Shown here: in pieces, positions 26,580-34,668 of the stretch
Layout of the letters: every line of letters starts with the position of its first letter
How positions within the stretch are numbered: position 1 is the stretch's first letter
Assembly: GCA_028689655.1 (NCBI GenBank)
Contig: JAQVCT010000001.1
Location: forward strand, 186,001-250,000
Direction of reading: 5' to 3'
DNA length: 64,000 nucleotides
Source: Lachnospiraceae bacterium
GTDB taxonomy: Bacteria; Bacillota; Clostridia; Lachnospirales; Lachnospiraceae
Position numbers and translations under genes: made by a program
Notes under the pieces: model-generated
Seen by the model: the letters and a program-made list of their open reading frames with translations, nothing else
Told to the model about the DNA's origin: nothing
The model's database searches: none

Positions 26580-27779
26580 CTATTTATTTATGATTGCTAT
26601 TTTCAAGCCTGTCATTGCAAGATTTGTCTTATGCCCCTCATTGATCTCTTCCAGTGGGAATCTGTCTGTGATCAGCTTCGACATAGGTAATCCAATACCG
26701 TTCGCTCTCTTCAGGAAATCAAAGGTTGTGGCGTAATCACGCAGGGTGTATACCCAGGAACCAACCGTTGTGATCTCTTTGGCGCAAATGTCAAAGTGGG
26801 GATTGATGGTGGCATCTCCTCCGTTGATAAAGAATCCAAGTTCACAAAGCCCGCCGCCATTGCGGATAAATTTGTAGATGTTGGCATGTGCCTTGGGATT
26901 TCCTGTACACTGGAAAGCAAAATCAGCAAGATGTCCTCCGAACTTGTCACTTACCGCCTCCGCCAGTGCCTCAATTCCTTTGTGCTCCATAAAATTCACC
27001 GATTCTGTTGCTCCCATCTCCCTGGCAAACTCCAGTCTCTGTGCATTTCCATCAACTGCCACGATATGCTCGATTCCCATGGTCCTGAGCACGGCAATGC
27101 AGATCAGTCCTATGGGACCGCATCCCTGTACTACCACTCTGGAGTTGAACCGCAGGATACCTGTGGATTTTGCCCGCTCCACTGCGTGGATCAACACTGC
27201 ACAGGGCTCAATCAGTATACGGGAATCCAGATCCAGGTCACTCACGTTAAATACCGTGGAATTCTCCCTGATAAATATGTAGTCTGAGAACCATCCGTTC
27301 AAGTGAATATCATCGTCCGGCAGTAGTCCATATACATCTGCCCCGCCCACATTTTGTTTATTCAGGTCAAACATGGTAATGTCCGGATTATCCTTAAAAA
27401 TCATACAGGTGACTACTTTATCTCCTATATGCAGATCCTTTCCGGCGCTGTCCTTCTTCACATTTTTGCCCATGGCTACGATCTCTCCGGTTCCCTCATG
27501 ACCCAGGGCAACTGGAATCAATCCAAAGGGATCTTTCTTAAATTCATGTGCATCTGTTCCACAGATTCCACAGCCTTCTACTTTAACCAGCATATCCCCA
27601 TCTCCAAGAGGTGGAATGGGAAATTCCCTGATCTCATAATGTTCCAATGCAGTGAGCATGGCTACCTTGGCGGTCTTAGGAATCCCTCCGGCAGTATTGG
27701 ATGCAGACTGTTTCTGACCACCGTCTTCCATGCTGTTCAATACCTGTCTTACAATTTCTTCAATATTTATATCGCTCAT
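26580..27779 (-). CDS. Zinc-dependent MDR alcohol dehydrogenase with encapsulation peptide
   Basis: Medium-chain dehydrogenase (399 aa). Residues 1-35 are an added leader whose first part (INIEEIVRQVLNSM) looks like an amphipathic encapsulation helix, followed by a flexible linker. The enzyme core has the catalytic-zinc motif GCGICGTDAHEF, GHEGTGE, and the NAD fold GCGPIGL. The four-cysteine structural-zinc lobe of classical ADHs is not visible. It probably reduces propionaldehyde to propanol, or lactaldehyde to 1,2-propanediol, while regenerating NAD inside the shell. It takes the place of the iron-type PduQ. Confidence 0.9.
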   Translation of the reverse strand: MSDINIEEIVRQVLNSMEDGGQKQSASNTAGGIPKTAKVAMLTALEHYEIREFPIPPLGDGDMLVKVEGCGICGTDAHEFKKDPFGLIPVALGHEGTGEIVAMGKNVKKDSAGKDLHIGDKVVTCMIFKDNPDITMFDLNKQNVGGADVYGLLPDDDIHLNGWFSDYIFIRENSTVFNVSDLDLDSRILIEPCAVLIHAVERAKSTGILRFNSRVVVQGCGPIGLICIAVLRTMGIEHIVAVDGNAQRLEFAREMGATESVNFMEHKGIEALAEAVSDKFGGHLADFAFQCTGNPKAHANIYKFIRNGGGLCELGFFINGGDATINPHFDICAKEITTVGSWVYTLRDYATTFDFLKRANGIGLPMSKLITDRFPLEEINEGHKTNLAMTGLKIAIINK

Positions 27780-27842
27780 TTTCTACACTTCCTCTCTCCA
27801 TGATCCTTCTATCCAATTCCTTCTATCCATCCAATCCATTGA

Positions 27843-29234
27843 TTATCTGATACACAGACTGTCAGACATGACGCAGCGTCTTTTCTTCGTAAAGGAGGCT
27901 GCGCTGGTAAGTCCCTCTCCTGTTCTGCTGGCAATGGTGAAGGTACAGATACTTTCCCCTCCGAACCCAAGTGCGGAATAGGAAGGTCCATTTTTCACCA
28001 GGATCGCTGTATCGATGGCCTTTGCATATGTGGTAATATGATCCACATTTTTGGAATGGATATGGGCAGAGTGCCTGTTACCATGTTCCAGCCATACAGC
28101 CTTTTCCACCGCATCCTCAAAGTCCTTTGCCCGAACCACCCCCAGGATGGGCATCATCAGTTCTGTGGTAATCAGTGGATGTTCTTTCTCTCCCTCGAAT
28201 ACAATACAGCGAATATTATCCTCCACCGTAACACCGATCATTTCCAACAGGACTTTAGCGGAACGGCCTACGCATGCACGATTCAGTCCCTTGGGCGTGA
28301 TGACCGTGTGGATCAGCCTCTCCTGCTCTTCCTTTGATGCGAGATAACATCCCTGCTCCGCGATCATATAGTGCATCAGCTCATCTGCCACTGTATCCAC
28401 TGCCACGATCTCCTTCTCTGCGATACAGGGTAAATTATTATCAAAGGTACAGCCATTCACAATATCCTGTGCCGCTTTTCTGATATCTGCTGTCTCATCT
28501 ACCAGAGCCGGTGGATTGCCTGCCCCCGCGCCAATCCCTCTTTTTCCTGAAGATAATACGGCCGTCACCACACCAGGTCCCCCTGTTGCCGCGATGAGGG
28601 GAATATCTTTGTGATGCATCATGATCCCGCTGGTATCCAATGTGGGATTTTCCACTGTGCAGGCTACATTGTCCGGTCCTCCTGCCTCCAGGGATGCCTC
28701 ATTGATCATATTGATGGCATAGATGGATGTGCGGATTGCCTGTGGATGGGGATTGAAGACGACTGTGTTCCCCCCTGCGATCATGCCCATGGCATTGCAA
28801 AGTACTGTCTCGCTGGGATTGGTACATGGTGTGATAGCCCCGATTACCCCGAAAGGTCCCATCTCCACCAGCGTCAAGCCCCGATCTCCAGAATAAGCTT
28901 CCGTCCTGATATCCTCCGTTCCAGGTACTTTGTCTGCCACCAGATGATGTTTTAAGATCTTATCACCTACATTTCCCATCCCCGTTTCATTCACGCCCAT
29001 GCGTGCCATTATCTCTGCATTCTCATGTGTCTTTTTACGAATAATACTGATTATTTTCTCTCTCTGATCCATGGAAAGATTTCGTACCACCTGCTGCGCT
29101 TTCTTTGCCGCTGCGATGGCATCGTTCATATCTGCGAACACGCCATGGTGCTTTTCGGTGGCTGCATTGGCAATCTGCATCTTTGCCATTACCTCCTGCA
29201 CGACTTCCTGAACCATTTTCTCACTGACTGACAC
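27843..29234 (-). CDS. pduP: CoA-acylating propionaldehyde dehydrogenase, PduP-like
   Basis: 463-residue aldehyde dehydrogenase that converts propionaldehyde, CoA and NAD to propionyl-CoA. The N-terminal helix VSEKMVQEVVQEVMAKM is a typical encapsulation peptide and is followed by a linker. The core shows MGPFGVIGAITPCTNPSE, ATGGPGVV and the catalytic Cys in NNLPCIAEKE. It starts at GTG 29232-29234, with AAGGGGG seven bases upstream. An ATG six codons in would cut the targeting helix. The product feeds PduL. Confidence 0.94.
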   Translation of the reverse strand: MSVSEKMVQEVVQEVMAKMQIANAATEKHHGVFADMNDAIAAAKKAQQVVRNLSMDQREKIISIIRKKTHENAEIMARMGVNETGMGNVGDKILKHHLVADKVPGTEDIRTEAYSGDRGLTLVEMGPFGVIGAITPCTNPSETVLCNAMGMIAGGNTVVFNPHPQAIRTSIYAINMINEASLEAGGPDNVACTVENPTLDTSGIMMHHKDIPLIAATGGPGVVTAVLSSGKRGIGAGAGNPPALVDETADIRKAAQDIVNGCTFDNNLPCIAEKEIVAVDTVADELMHYMIAEQGCYLASKEEQERLIHTVITPKGLNRACVGRSAKVLLEMIGVTVEDNIRCIVFEGEKEHPLITTELMMPILGVVRAKDFEDAVEKAVWLEHGNRHSAHIHSKNVDHITTYAKAIDTAILVKNGPSYSALGFGGESICTFTIASRTGEGLTSAASFTKKRRCVMSDSLCIR

Positions 29235-29272
29235 GTAAATACCCCCTTACTATGTAATGTTGCTATACGCTC

Positions 29273-30097
29273 TTATTTGTTCAACTGTTCCAATACTTTT
29301 TTGGTAATCTCAGCAATCACCTCAGGACTTGGCTCTTTTGCCACGGAGGAGGTACTTCCCATGCCGTTTGGTGCTGACATACAGTCGCCGCCACAGTTAT
29401 GGCAGTTGGTCTCCCCTTTATTCTGGCAGAGATCTGCGGGATGTTTTCCAGGAATTCCCATTTTTCTTCTGATCTCATATAATTTCTTTACAGTGTTGCT
29501 GTCAAATTCCTTTGGTCCACCCAGTTGTCTTGACTGATACAGTAATTGTGCGTAGAACTCCACAGATTCCATCTTTAAATAGGCTGCCAGTAAATCTGTT
29601 GACCAAGTAAGTGCTCCGTGGCTCTCCAATAATACAGCATCGTAATATGGTAAATATTTCTCGATATTATCAGGAATCTCTGTGGTGGATGGTGTGCCAT
29701 ACTCTGCGATAGGAACGCATCCAAGAGCGATTACCGCTTCCGGCATGATAGGCTGGGTCAGTGGAATTCCTGCAATGGCAAAGCTGGTAGCATATACCGG
29801 ATGTGCGTGAACAACAGATCCTACATCCGGTCTCTTGGCATAGACTCTCATATGCATCTTGATCTCTGAGGATGGGCGGAATCCTTTGTTAGCCTGAATC
29901 ACATTCCCCTGTGCATCCACCTTACAGATATAGTCAGGTGTCATAAATCCCTTGGAAACACCTGTGGGTGTACACAGAAATTCATTGTCATTTAATTTCA
30001 CTGAAATATTTCCATCATTGGCAGCGACCATGTTTCTGTCATAAATTCTCTTTCCTATGTCACAGATCTGTTTTTTGATTTCATATTCGTTTTGCAT
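29273..30097 (-). CDS. fucA: L-fuculose-1-phosphate aldolase with Cys cluster and C-terminal targeting helix
   Basis: Class II (AraD/FucA) aldolase of 274 residues that splits fuculose- (or rhamnulose-) 1-phosphate to DHAP and L-lactaldehyde. Metal and catalytic residues are visible: S76-S77-E78, H97-x-H99 in VVHAHP, and H160 in LESHGALTW. E. coli FucA has about 215 residues. The extra ~60 here hold four cysteines (C224, C232, C235, C239) and a final amphipathic helix (256-273) that looks like a C-terminal encapsulation peptide. It has its own consensus promoter (30169-30197). Confidence 0.93.
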   Translation of the reverse strand: MQNEYEIKKQICDIGKRIYDRNMVAANDGNISVKLNDNEFLCTPTGVSKGFMTPDYICKVDAQGNVIQANKGFRPSSEIKMHMRVYAKRPDVGSVVHAHPVYATSFAIAGIPLTQPIMPEAVIALGCVPIAEYGTPSTTEIPDNIEKYLPYYDAVLLESHGALTWSTDLLAAYLKMESVEFYAQLLYQSRQLGGPKEFDSNTVKKLYEIRRKMGIPGKHPADLCQNKGETNCHNCGGDCMSAPNGMGSTSSVAKEPSPEVIAEITKKVLEQLNK

Positions 30098-30168
30098 TTT
30101 TTCTCCTCCTTGATAATTTCCTTTGTTTTTCTTTCTTTTATATGTGCGATTATGTTGTTTCTTCGTCC

Positions 30169-30197
30169 ATTATATGCTTACTCGTTCACAATGTCAA
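30169..30197 (-). promoter_or_regulatory. Consensus sigma-A promoter for fucA inside the BMC locus
   Basis: On the minus strand TTGACA (30192-30197), 17 bases, then TATAAT (30169-30174): a perfect vegetative promoter 72 bases before fucA. It would allow aldolase, dehydrogenases and shell to be made apart from the glycyl radical enzyme. Its spacer starts TTGTGAA, as does that of the promoter at 34507-34535. Confidence 0.85.
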
Positions 30198-30256
30198 TGA
30201 TATATATGCGGTTTTTATTGTTTTTCGCGTCTTTCTTGTGTTGTTTTATGCAGTTT

Positions 30257-30712
30257 TCATTTTATCCTTTTATAGATTAACAATTTGTCCTCCGACAGAT
30301 AATCAATCAGCTCCTCAATTCCCTGTGGACTCGTAAAATCTACAAAAAAGATTTTTTTACAGCCTGCCAGTTCCAGCCATTTTGCCGCCAGTTCCGGTCT
30401 TGCATGGGCTGCATCCATTTTGGTGACGATTCCTATGACCTCCCGGTTGACCATACCGGTGATACAGGGTGGATACACGGAGTATGGTTCTGTTGCCGCG
30501 ATCACAAGCCCCACCACATCCGCCTCATAGGCATACAGCGCAAGGGCGTGTCCCAGTCCGGCCGTCTGCAGATACTCACCGGGCGTGTCTATGATCACAT
30601 CCTCGTAATTTACGTACTGTGTTTTATGATATTTTATTTTCTCGCCTTTCAGCGCCTGGGTGAGAGTGGTCTTCCCGCACTCGCTCCTCCCCATTAAGAT
30701 GATCTTCTTCAT
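30257..30712 (-). CDS. EutP/PduV-like small GTPase
   Basis: 151-residue Ras-like P-loop protein found in many BMC loci. It has Walker A GRSECGKT, a DTPGEY switch, and TKMD for guanine specificity. Role in the family is unclear: compartment positioning or enzyme/metabolite support has been proposed. It starts 6 bases after the EutS-like stop with no clear Shine-Dalgarno, so translation is probably coupled. Confidence 0.9.
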   Translation of the reverse strand: MKKIILMGRSECGKTTLTQALKGEKIKYHKTQYVNYEDVIIDTPGEYLQTAGLGHALALYAYEADVVGLVIAATEPYSVYPPCITGMVNREVIGIVTKMDAAHARPELAAKWLELAGCKKIFFVDFTSPQGIEELIDYLSEDKLLIYKRIK

Positions 30713-30718
30713 AGGGCA

Positions 30719-31078
30719 CTAGGTACGGGTGATGGAACAGCCCGTAAATCCAAGCTCCGACTCCGTATAACGGATGATCTCCGCGATGGCTGTCTCCACC
30801 TCCGATACAGTCCCTGTTATGATCAGTGAACCGCTGAACCGATCTACGAATCCAAGCTCCACCCCTGCGGATTTCACCGCCACATCAGCGATGATGATCG
30901 CCGTCTCCGCCGGGCTAATGGTCAGTATCCCGATGGCTGATTTTGTGTAATCTATGTTGGGATTTAACCCTAATTTCTCATAGAGAATTTTGTCCGGATT
31001 GGCTATCATATGTGCCAGAGAGATTTGTTTTCCCGGCACCAGCTCCTGGACAATTCTCTGTTTTTGATTTTCTTCCAT
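30719..31078 (-). CDS. Circularly permuted BMC shell protein, EutS/PduU-like
   Basis: 119-residue permuted BMC-H protein. The N-terminal segment EENQKQRIVQELVPGKQISLA would form the small beta barrel on the hexamer, then the BMC core SAIGILTISPAETAIIIADV. GAGAGGAAAT directly precedes ATG 31078. The 14-codon-longer frame (31120) adds an unlikely MDVPEGKAHRMRG leader. It is placed between the activase and the GTPase. Confidence 0.92.
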   Translation of the reverse strand: MEENQKQRIVQELVPGKQISLAHMIANPDKILYEKLGLNPNIDYTKSAIGILTISPAETAIIIADVAVKSAGVELGFVDRFSGSLIITGTVSEVETAIAEIIRYTESELGFTGCSITRT

Positions 31079-31132
31079 ATTTCCTCTCATTCTATGTGCC
31101 TTTCCTTCTGGCACATCCACACTGCCATGTAC

Positions 31133-31924
31133 TCAGCCACCCAGCTGACACTCCAGATCAGTCTGCTGTTCCACTTCCCTTTTTAACAGTTCCATGTGTG
31201 CCTGTGTGGGGGGAAGGATATCACTCATCTCATAGGTACGTCCCAACCCTTCATATTTGTCCTGCCCCAGTCGATGGTAAGGCAGGAGATGAATCCTCTT
31301 CACTCCAGGAAGTCTGTCTGCGAACAGTGCTATTTCCCTGATCTCCTCCACCGTATCGTTAAAGGTAGGGATCACAGGTACCCTGATGCTCAGTTCTGTC
31401 AATCCCGATGCCGCTATTTTTCTGGCATTTTCCAGCATCCCCTCATTGCTCTTCCCTGTGAATCGTCTGTGCTTCTCCGGATTCATGTGCTTGATATCCA
31501 TAAGGTACTGATCCAGGTATGGCAGGATCGAAGCGATGGTCTCATACTCTGCACAGCCCATGCTTTCCATTGCCGTGGTGATCCACTCTGCTTTTGCAGC
31601 CCGCAGCAGATCTCTGGCAAATGCCGGCTGGCACAGGCTCTCTCCGCCGGACAGGGTCAGCCCTCCGCCGCTTCTGCGATAATATGCCTCATCTTTCATC
31701 ACATTTTCCATGACTTCTTCCACCGTCACATCCCGTCCAGTGATCACGGGCTTTCCCTGTACCATCATGGTCTGGATGTCGTATACCTGGGACTCCGGAT
31801 TACAGCACCATTTACACCGAAGTACACAGCCCTTGAGAAATACAATGGTGCGAATGCCCGCTCCGTCATGAATGGAATATTTCTGAATATCGAAGATCCT
31901 GCCTTTCGTCTGCAGATAATTCAT
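31133..31924 (-). CDS. Glycyl radical enzyme activase (radical SAM), short form
   Basis: Radical-SAM enzyme (263 aa) that abstracts hydrogen from the dehydratase glycine. It begins RIFDIQKYSIHDGAGIRT with the cluster motif CVLRCKWC and GGGLTLSGGE. Most activases of diol dehydratases and choline lyase have an inserted ferredoxin-like domain with eight cysteines and about 300 residues. Here the insert is absent, as in the PFL activase. GGAGGAAG lies upstream of ATG 31924. The gene starts 11 bases after the dehydratase stop. Confidence 0.93.
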   Translation of the reverse strand: MNYLQTKGRIFDIQKYSIHDGAGIRTIVFLKGCVLRCKWCCNPESQVYDIQTMMVQGKPVITGRDVTVEEVMENVMKDEAYYRRSGGGLTLSGGESLCQPAFARDLLRAAKAEWITTAMESMGCAEYETIASILPYLDQYLMDIKHMNPEKHRRFTGKSNEGMLENARKIAASGLTELSIRVPVIPTFNDTVEEIREIALFADRLPGVKRIHLLPYHRLGQDKYEGLGRTYEMSDILPPTQAHMELLKREVEQQTDLECQLGG

Positions 31925-31935
31925 CTGTCTTCCTC

Positions 31936-34461
31936 CTAAAATCCCTGTTCCGTTCGCTTGATGATGTCATCCTGCAAAGATCTTGATAAGGTGGTGAATA
32001 ATGCACTATACCCAGCCACGCGCACCACCAGGTGCTTATAATTCTCAGGATGAATCTGTGCGTCCTGAAGGGTCTTGCGATCCACCACGTTGAACTGCAT
32101 ATGGCTTCCCTTCTGGTCAAAATAAGAACGAACCAGTGACACAAAATTCTGTAGTCCCTTCTCACCGCTCAATGCGGAGGGATGAAATTTCATATTGAAT
32201 AAGGTTCCGTTGGATGCTATTCCGTGATCCAGCTTTGCCACAGAATTTGCCGCCGCTGTGGGACCGTGTACATCCTTGCCCGCCGAGGGCGATACCCCGT
32301 CTGCAATGGGGGTGTACGCCAGACGTCCATCCGGTGTGGCTCCCGTCTGTGCACCCAGAGGCACATTTGCCGATACGGGATAAAGCCCCGCCTGGTAGAT
32401 TCCTCCCCGTGGGTTACGGAATGTTTCCATGGGTCTTGTGTAGGAATATGCCGCCTGTCTGGCGATCATATCCACCTCATCCATATCATTTCCGTACTTT
32501 GGAAGTTCCAGGATCATCTCATGAATCTTCTGATATTCCCGTTTCTCTTCCTCCGGCAGTTCCTTCTGTAAGACAGCTCTGATGAGTTGCTCTATGTTTC
32601 CATCGGACATGGCAATTCCCTGTGCCGTCATCTCACGAATTACTTCACCAGCAAGTTCTTTTGCACCACTTTCATCAAATCCATATCCATAATTTTTCTG
32701 CAATGCCTGTTTCAACTGCTTCATGGTTATTTTATGCTCTTCAAATACCAGCTTTTTGACGGCATACAGTGCATCTGCCATGTTGGCAATCCCGAATCCC
32801 TGGGGACCGGTAAAATTGTAGACCGCACCGCCCTCCTGGAGAGATTTTCCCCGTTTGATACAGTCCGCTACCATGGAAGATTCAAAAGGAAGAGGGCACA
32901 ATTCCCCATGTGCCACATCAATGGCGTTGTCCGCATTTACCAGCAGGGAGATATTGTACTCCATCTGTCTCTGGTAAGCCTCATAGAACTCTTCATAGGT
33001 CTGCATCTCTTCCACCTCACCCGTCCGGATGCTGATCTGCTCTCCCTTATCTATTCCATTGGAAAATACCAGTTCCAGAGGTCTGCACATATTAAAAAAT
33101 GCAGCATCATGCCAGCCATCTGTCTTTCCCCCTTTCTGCGGCTCCACACAGCCGATGATGTCGTAGTCTCTGGCATCCTCCAGGGTAAGACCTCTGTTCA
33201 GAAGGGATGGAATGACCACTTCATCGTTGTAATAGGCAGGAAGACCGATCCCCGTCCTGGTAAGCTCTGCCGCCCGAATCAATAGTGCCTGTGGGGAACC
33301 GTTCCACACACGCACAGAGAGGGATGGCTGTGGCAGGAACACATGCTCCGATGCAGATATGCACATAAAAGACAGATCATTGGTGGCATCCCTTCCCTCG
33401 ATATCCTGGCCCCCCACGATGAGATTCTGGAAGAGCGAATACCCCGCAAATCCCTCTGCGCTTACGGCATCCCTGCATTTATTCAGGTCATTCAGCTTCA
33501 CCCAGATACAGTCGATGAGCTCCTGTGCCCGTTCTCTCGTCAGAGTGCCTTTCTCCATATCCCGCTGATAAAAAGGATACATATACTGGTCAAATCTGCC
33601 CGGTGAGATGGAATGCCCGCTGGACTCCAGCTGTAATAACTGCTGGACGAACCAGAAGCTCTGACATGCCTCATAGAAATTCTCCGCACCATATTCCGGC
33701 ACCCGCTGACAATTCTCTGCGATCTGCAATAATTCTGCCCTGCGCACGTCATCGCTCCCCTGGTGTGCCATGCGCTTTGCCAACTCCCCATACCGTCTGG
33801 CATAGAGGATCACCGCTTCACAGCTTAGGATCACCGCCTCCAGGAATCGGGAGCGCCTTGCATAATCTGCATCTCCCACCTGGCATTTCTGCAGTTCCTC
33901 TGCCGCTTCCCGTTGGATTCCCCGATATCCTATGGCAAGCACCTTATCATACTGCACGGTAATATGACCGATTCCATTGTAGAAATAATTCCCCGGTGTA
34001 AATATATTATGTTCCATTGCTGTCCGTGTCTCCGGTGCCATATACGCCGTTGCACGCTCACTGGTGGTCTTCCCCTTCCAATATGGATGCACCTCACGCA
34101 AATCTTTCTTCGTCTGCTCTGATATGTAAAATGGATCTGCTGACCGTGTCTCCACCGTATCAAATTCCTTCTCCAGCCACTCATAGGAAAATTCCGGATA
34201 AGTCTGACATCCCCTGGGTGCCAGCGTAGTACTCCCTACAATCAGCTCCTCCTCACGAATTATAATTGGAATATGCTTCAAGATATGGGCAAAGGCTTTT
34301 GCCCTCCTGATAATCACAGGTTCGCCCTCTGTTTCTCTGTAGGATTCAGTAATCAGCTTTGCCCGCGCAGATTCGATCTCCGGCATTTTCGCATACAAAT
34401 GTTCCACCAGACGTGTGATCCTGTCTGTTTTTGGAATCTCTGTTCTATAAAATTTATTCAT
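31936..34461 (-). CDS. B12-independent 1,2-propanediol dehydratase (glycyl radical enzyme)
   Basis: 841-residue glycyl radical enzyme that dehydrates (S)-1,2-propanediol to propionaldehyde. Thiyl Cys438 and Glu440 lie in IIGCVEPQ. The radical glycine is Gly817 in VRVAGYSALF. H166, H283, S284 and D452 fall at the places of the substrate residues of Clostridium butyricum glycerol dehydratase (compared from memory), which supports a diol dehydratase rather than choline lyase or PFL. It is about 50 residues longer than that enzyme, all in the C-terminal half. No N-terminal targeting extension is visible. ATG 34461 gives the family start MNKFYRTEIPKTDR. Confidence 0.95.
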   Translation of the reverse strand: MNKFYRTEIPKTDRITRLVEHLYAKMPEIESARAKLITESYRETEGEPVIIRRAKAFAHILKHIPIIIREEELIVGSTTLAPRGCQTYPEFSYEWLEKEFDTVETRSADPFYISEQTKKDLREVHPYWKGKTTSERATAYMAPETRTAMEHNIFTPGNYFYNGIGHITVQYDKVLAIGYRGIQREAAEELQKCQVGDADYARRSRFLEAVILSCEAVILYARRYGELAKRMAHQGSDDVRRAELLQIAENCQRVPEYGAENFYEACQSFWFVQQLLQLESSGHSISPGRFDQYMYPFYQRDMEKGTLTRERAQELIDCIWVKLNDLNKCRDAVSAEGFAGYSLFQNLIVGGQDIEGRDATNDLSFMCISASEHVFLPQPSLSVRVWNGSPQALLIRAAELTRTGIGLPAYYNDEVVIPSLLNRGLTLEDARDYDIIGCVEPQKGGKTDGWHDAAFFNMCRPLELVFSNGIDKGEQISIRTGEVEEMQTYEEFYEAYQRQMEYNISLLVNADNAIDVAHGELCPLPFESSMVADCIKRGKSLQEGGAVYNFTGPQGFGIANMADALYAVKKLVFEEHKITMKQLKQALQKNYGYGFDESGAKELAGEVIREMTAQGIAMSDGNIEQLIRAVLQKELPEEEKREYQKIHEMILELPKYGNDMDEVDMIARQAAYSYTRPMETFRNPRGGIYQAGLYPVSANVPLGAQTGATPDGRLAYTPIADGVSPSAGKDVHGPTAAANSVAKLDHGIASNGTLFNMKFHPSALSGEKGLQNFVSLVRSYFDQKGSHMQFNVVDRKTLQDAQIHPENYKHLVVRVAGYSALFTTLSRSLQDDIIKRTEQGF

Positions 34462-34506
34462 TTCCAAACACCACCCTTTCCATCCAAACTCCCGTTTATT
34501 AACGTC

Positions 34507-34535
34507 ATTATAAGACTTTGTTTTCACAAAGTCAA
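34507..34535 (-). promoter_or_regulatory. Main BMC operon promoter with palindromic operator
   Basis: On the minus strand TTGACT (34530-34535), 17 bases, then TATAAT (34507-34512). Between and overlapping them lies a perfect inverted repeat with arms GACTTTGT and ACAAAGTC (34514-34533), well placed for a repressor, perhaps the DeoR protein of the operon. It lies 46 bases before the dehydratase start. Confidence 0.85.
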
Positions 34536-34607
34536 TAAATACGTCATTTATTATATTGTTTTTATGTGATTTTTAAAACAATTTAATGTTGTTTTGTGTT
34601 TATCTTG

Positions 34608-34636
34608 TTGACTTTAGAGAAAACAAGTCTCATAAT
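34608..34636 (+). promoter_or_regulatory. Divergent promoter of the PHP gene with the same operator-like spacer
   Basis: TTGACT (34608-34613), 17 bases, CATAAT (34631-34636). The spacer repeats that of the BMC promoter almost base for base (GAAAACAA and AGTCT are shared at matching places) and keeps GACTT/AAGTC arms. This suggests that one regulator controls both directions. Confidence 0.75.
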
Positions 34637-34668
34637 AACATTATAAATATAAGAAAGCGGGGTATCTC

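Noticed and set aside
30943-31939. Long plus-strand frames over the EutS-like and activase genes
   Set aside because: Shadows of conserved minus-strand genes in a GC-richer stretch.
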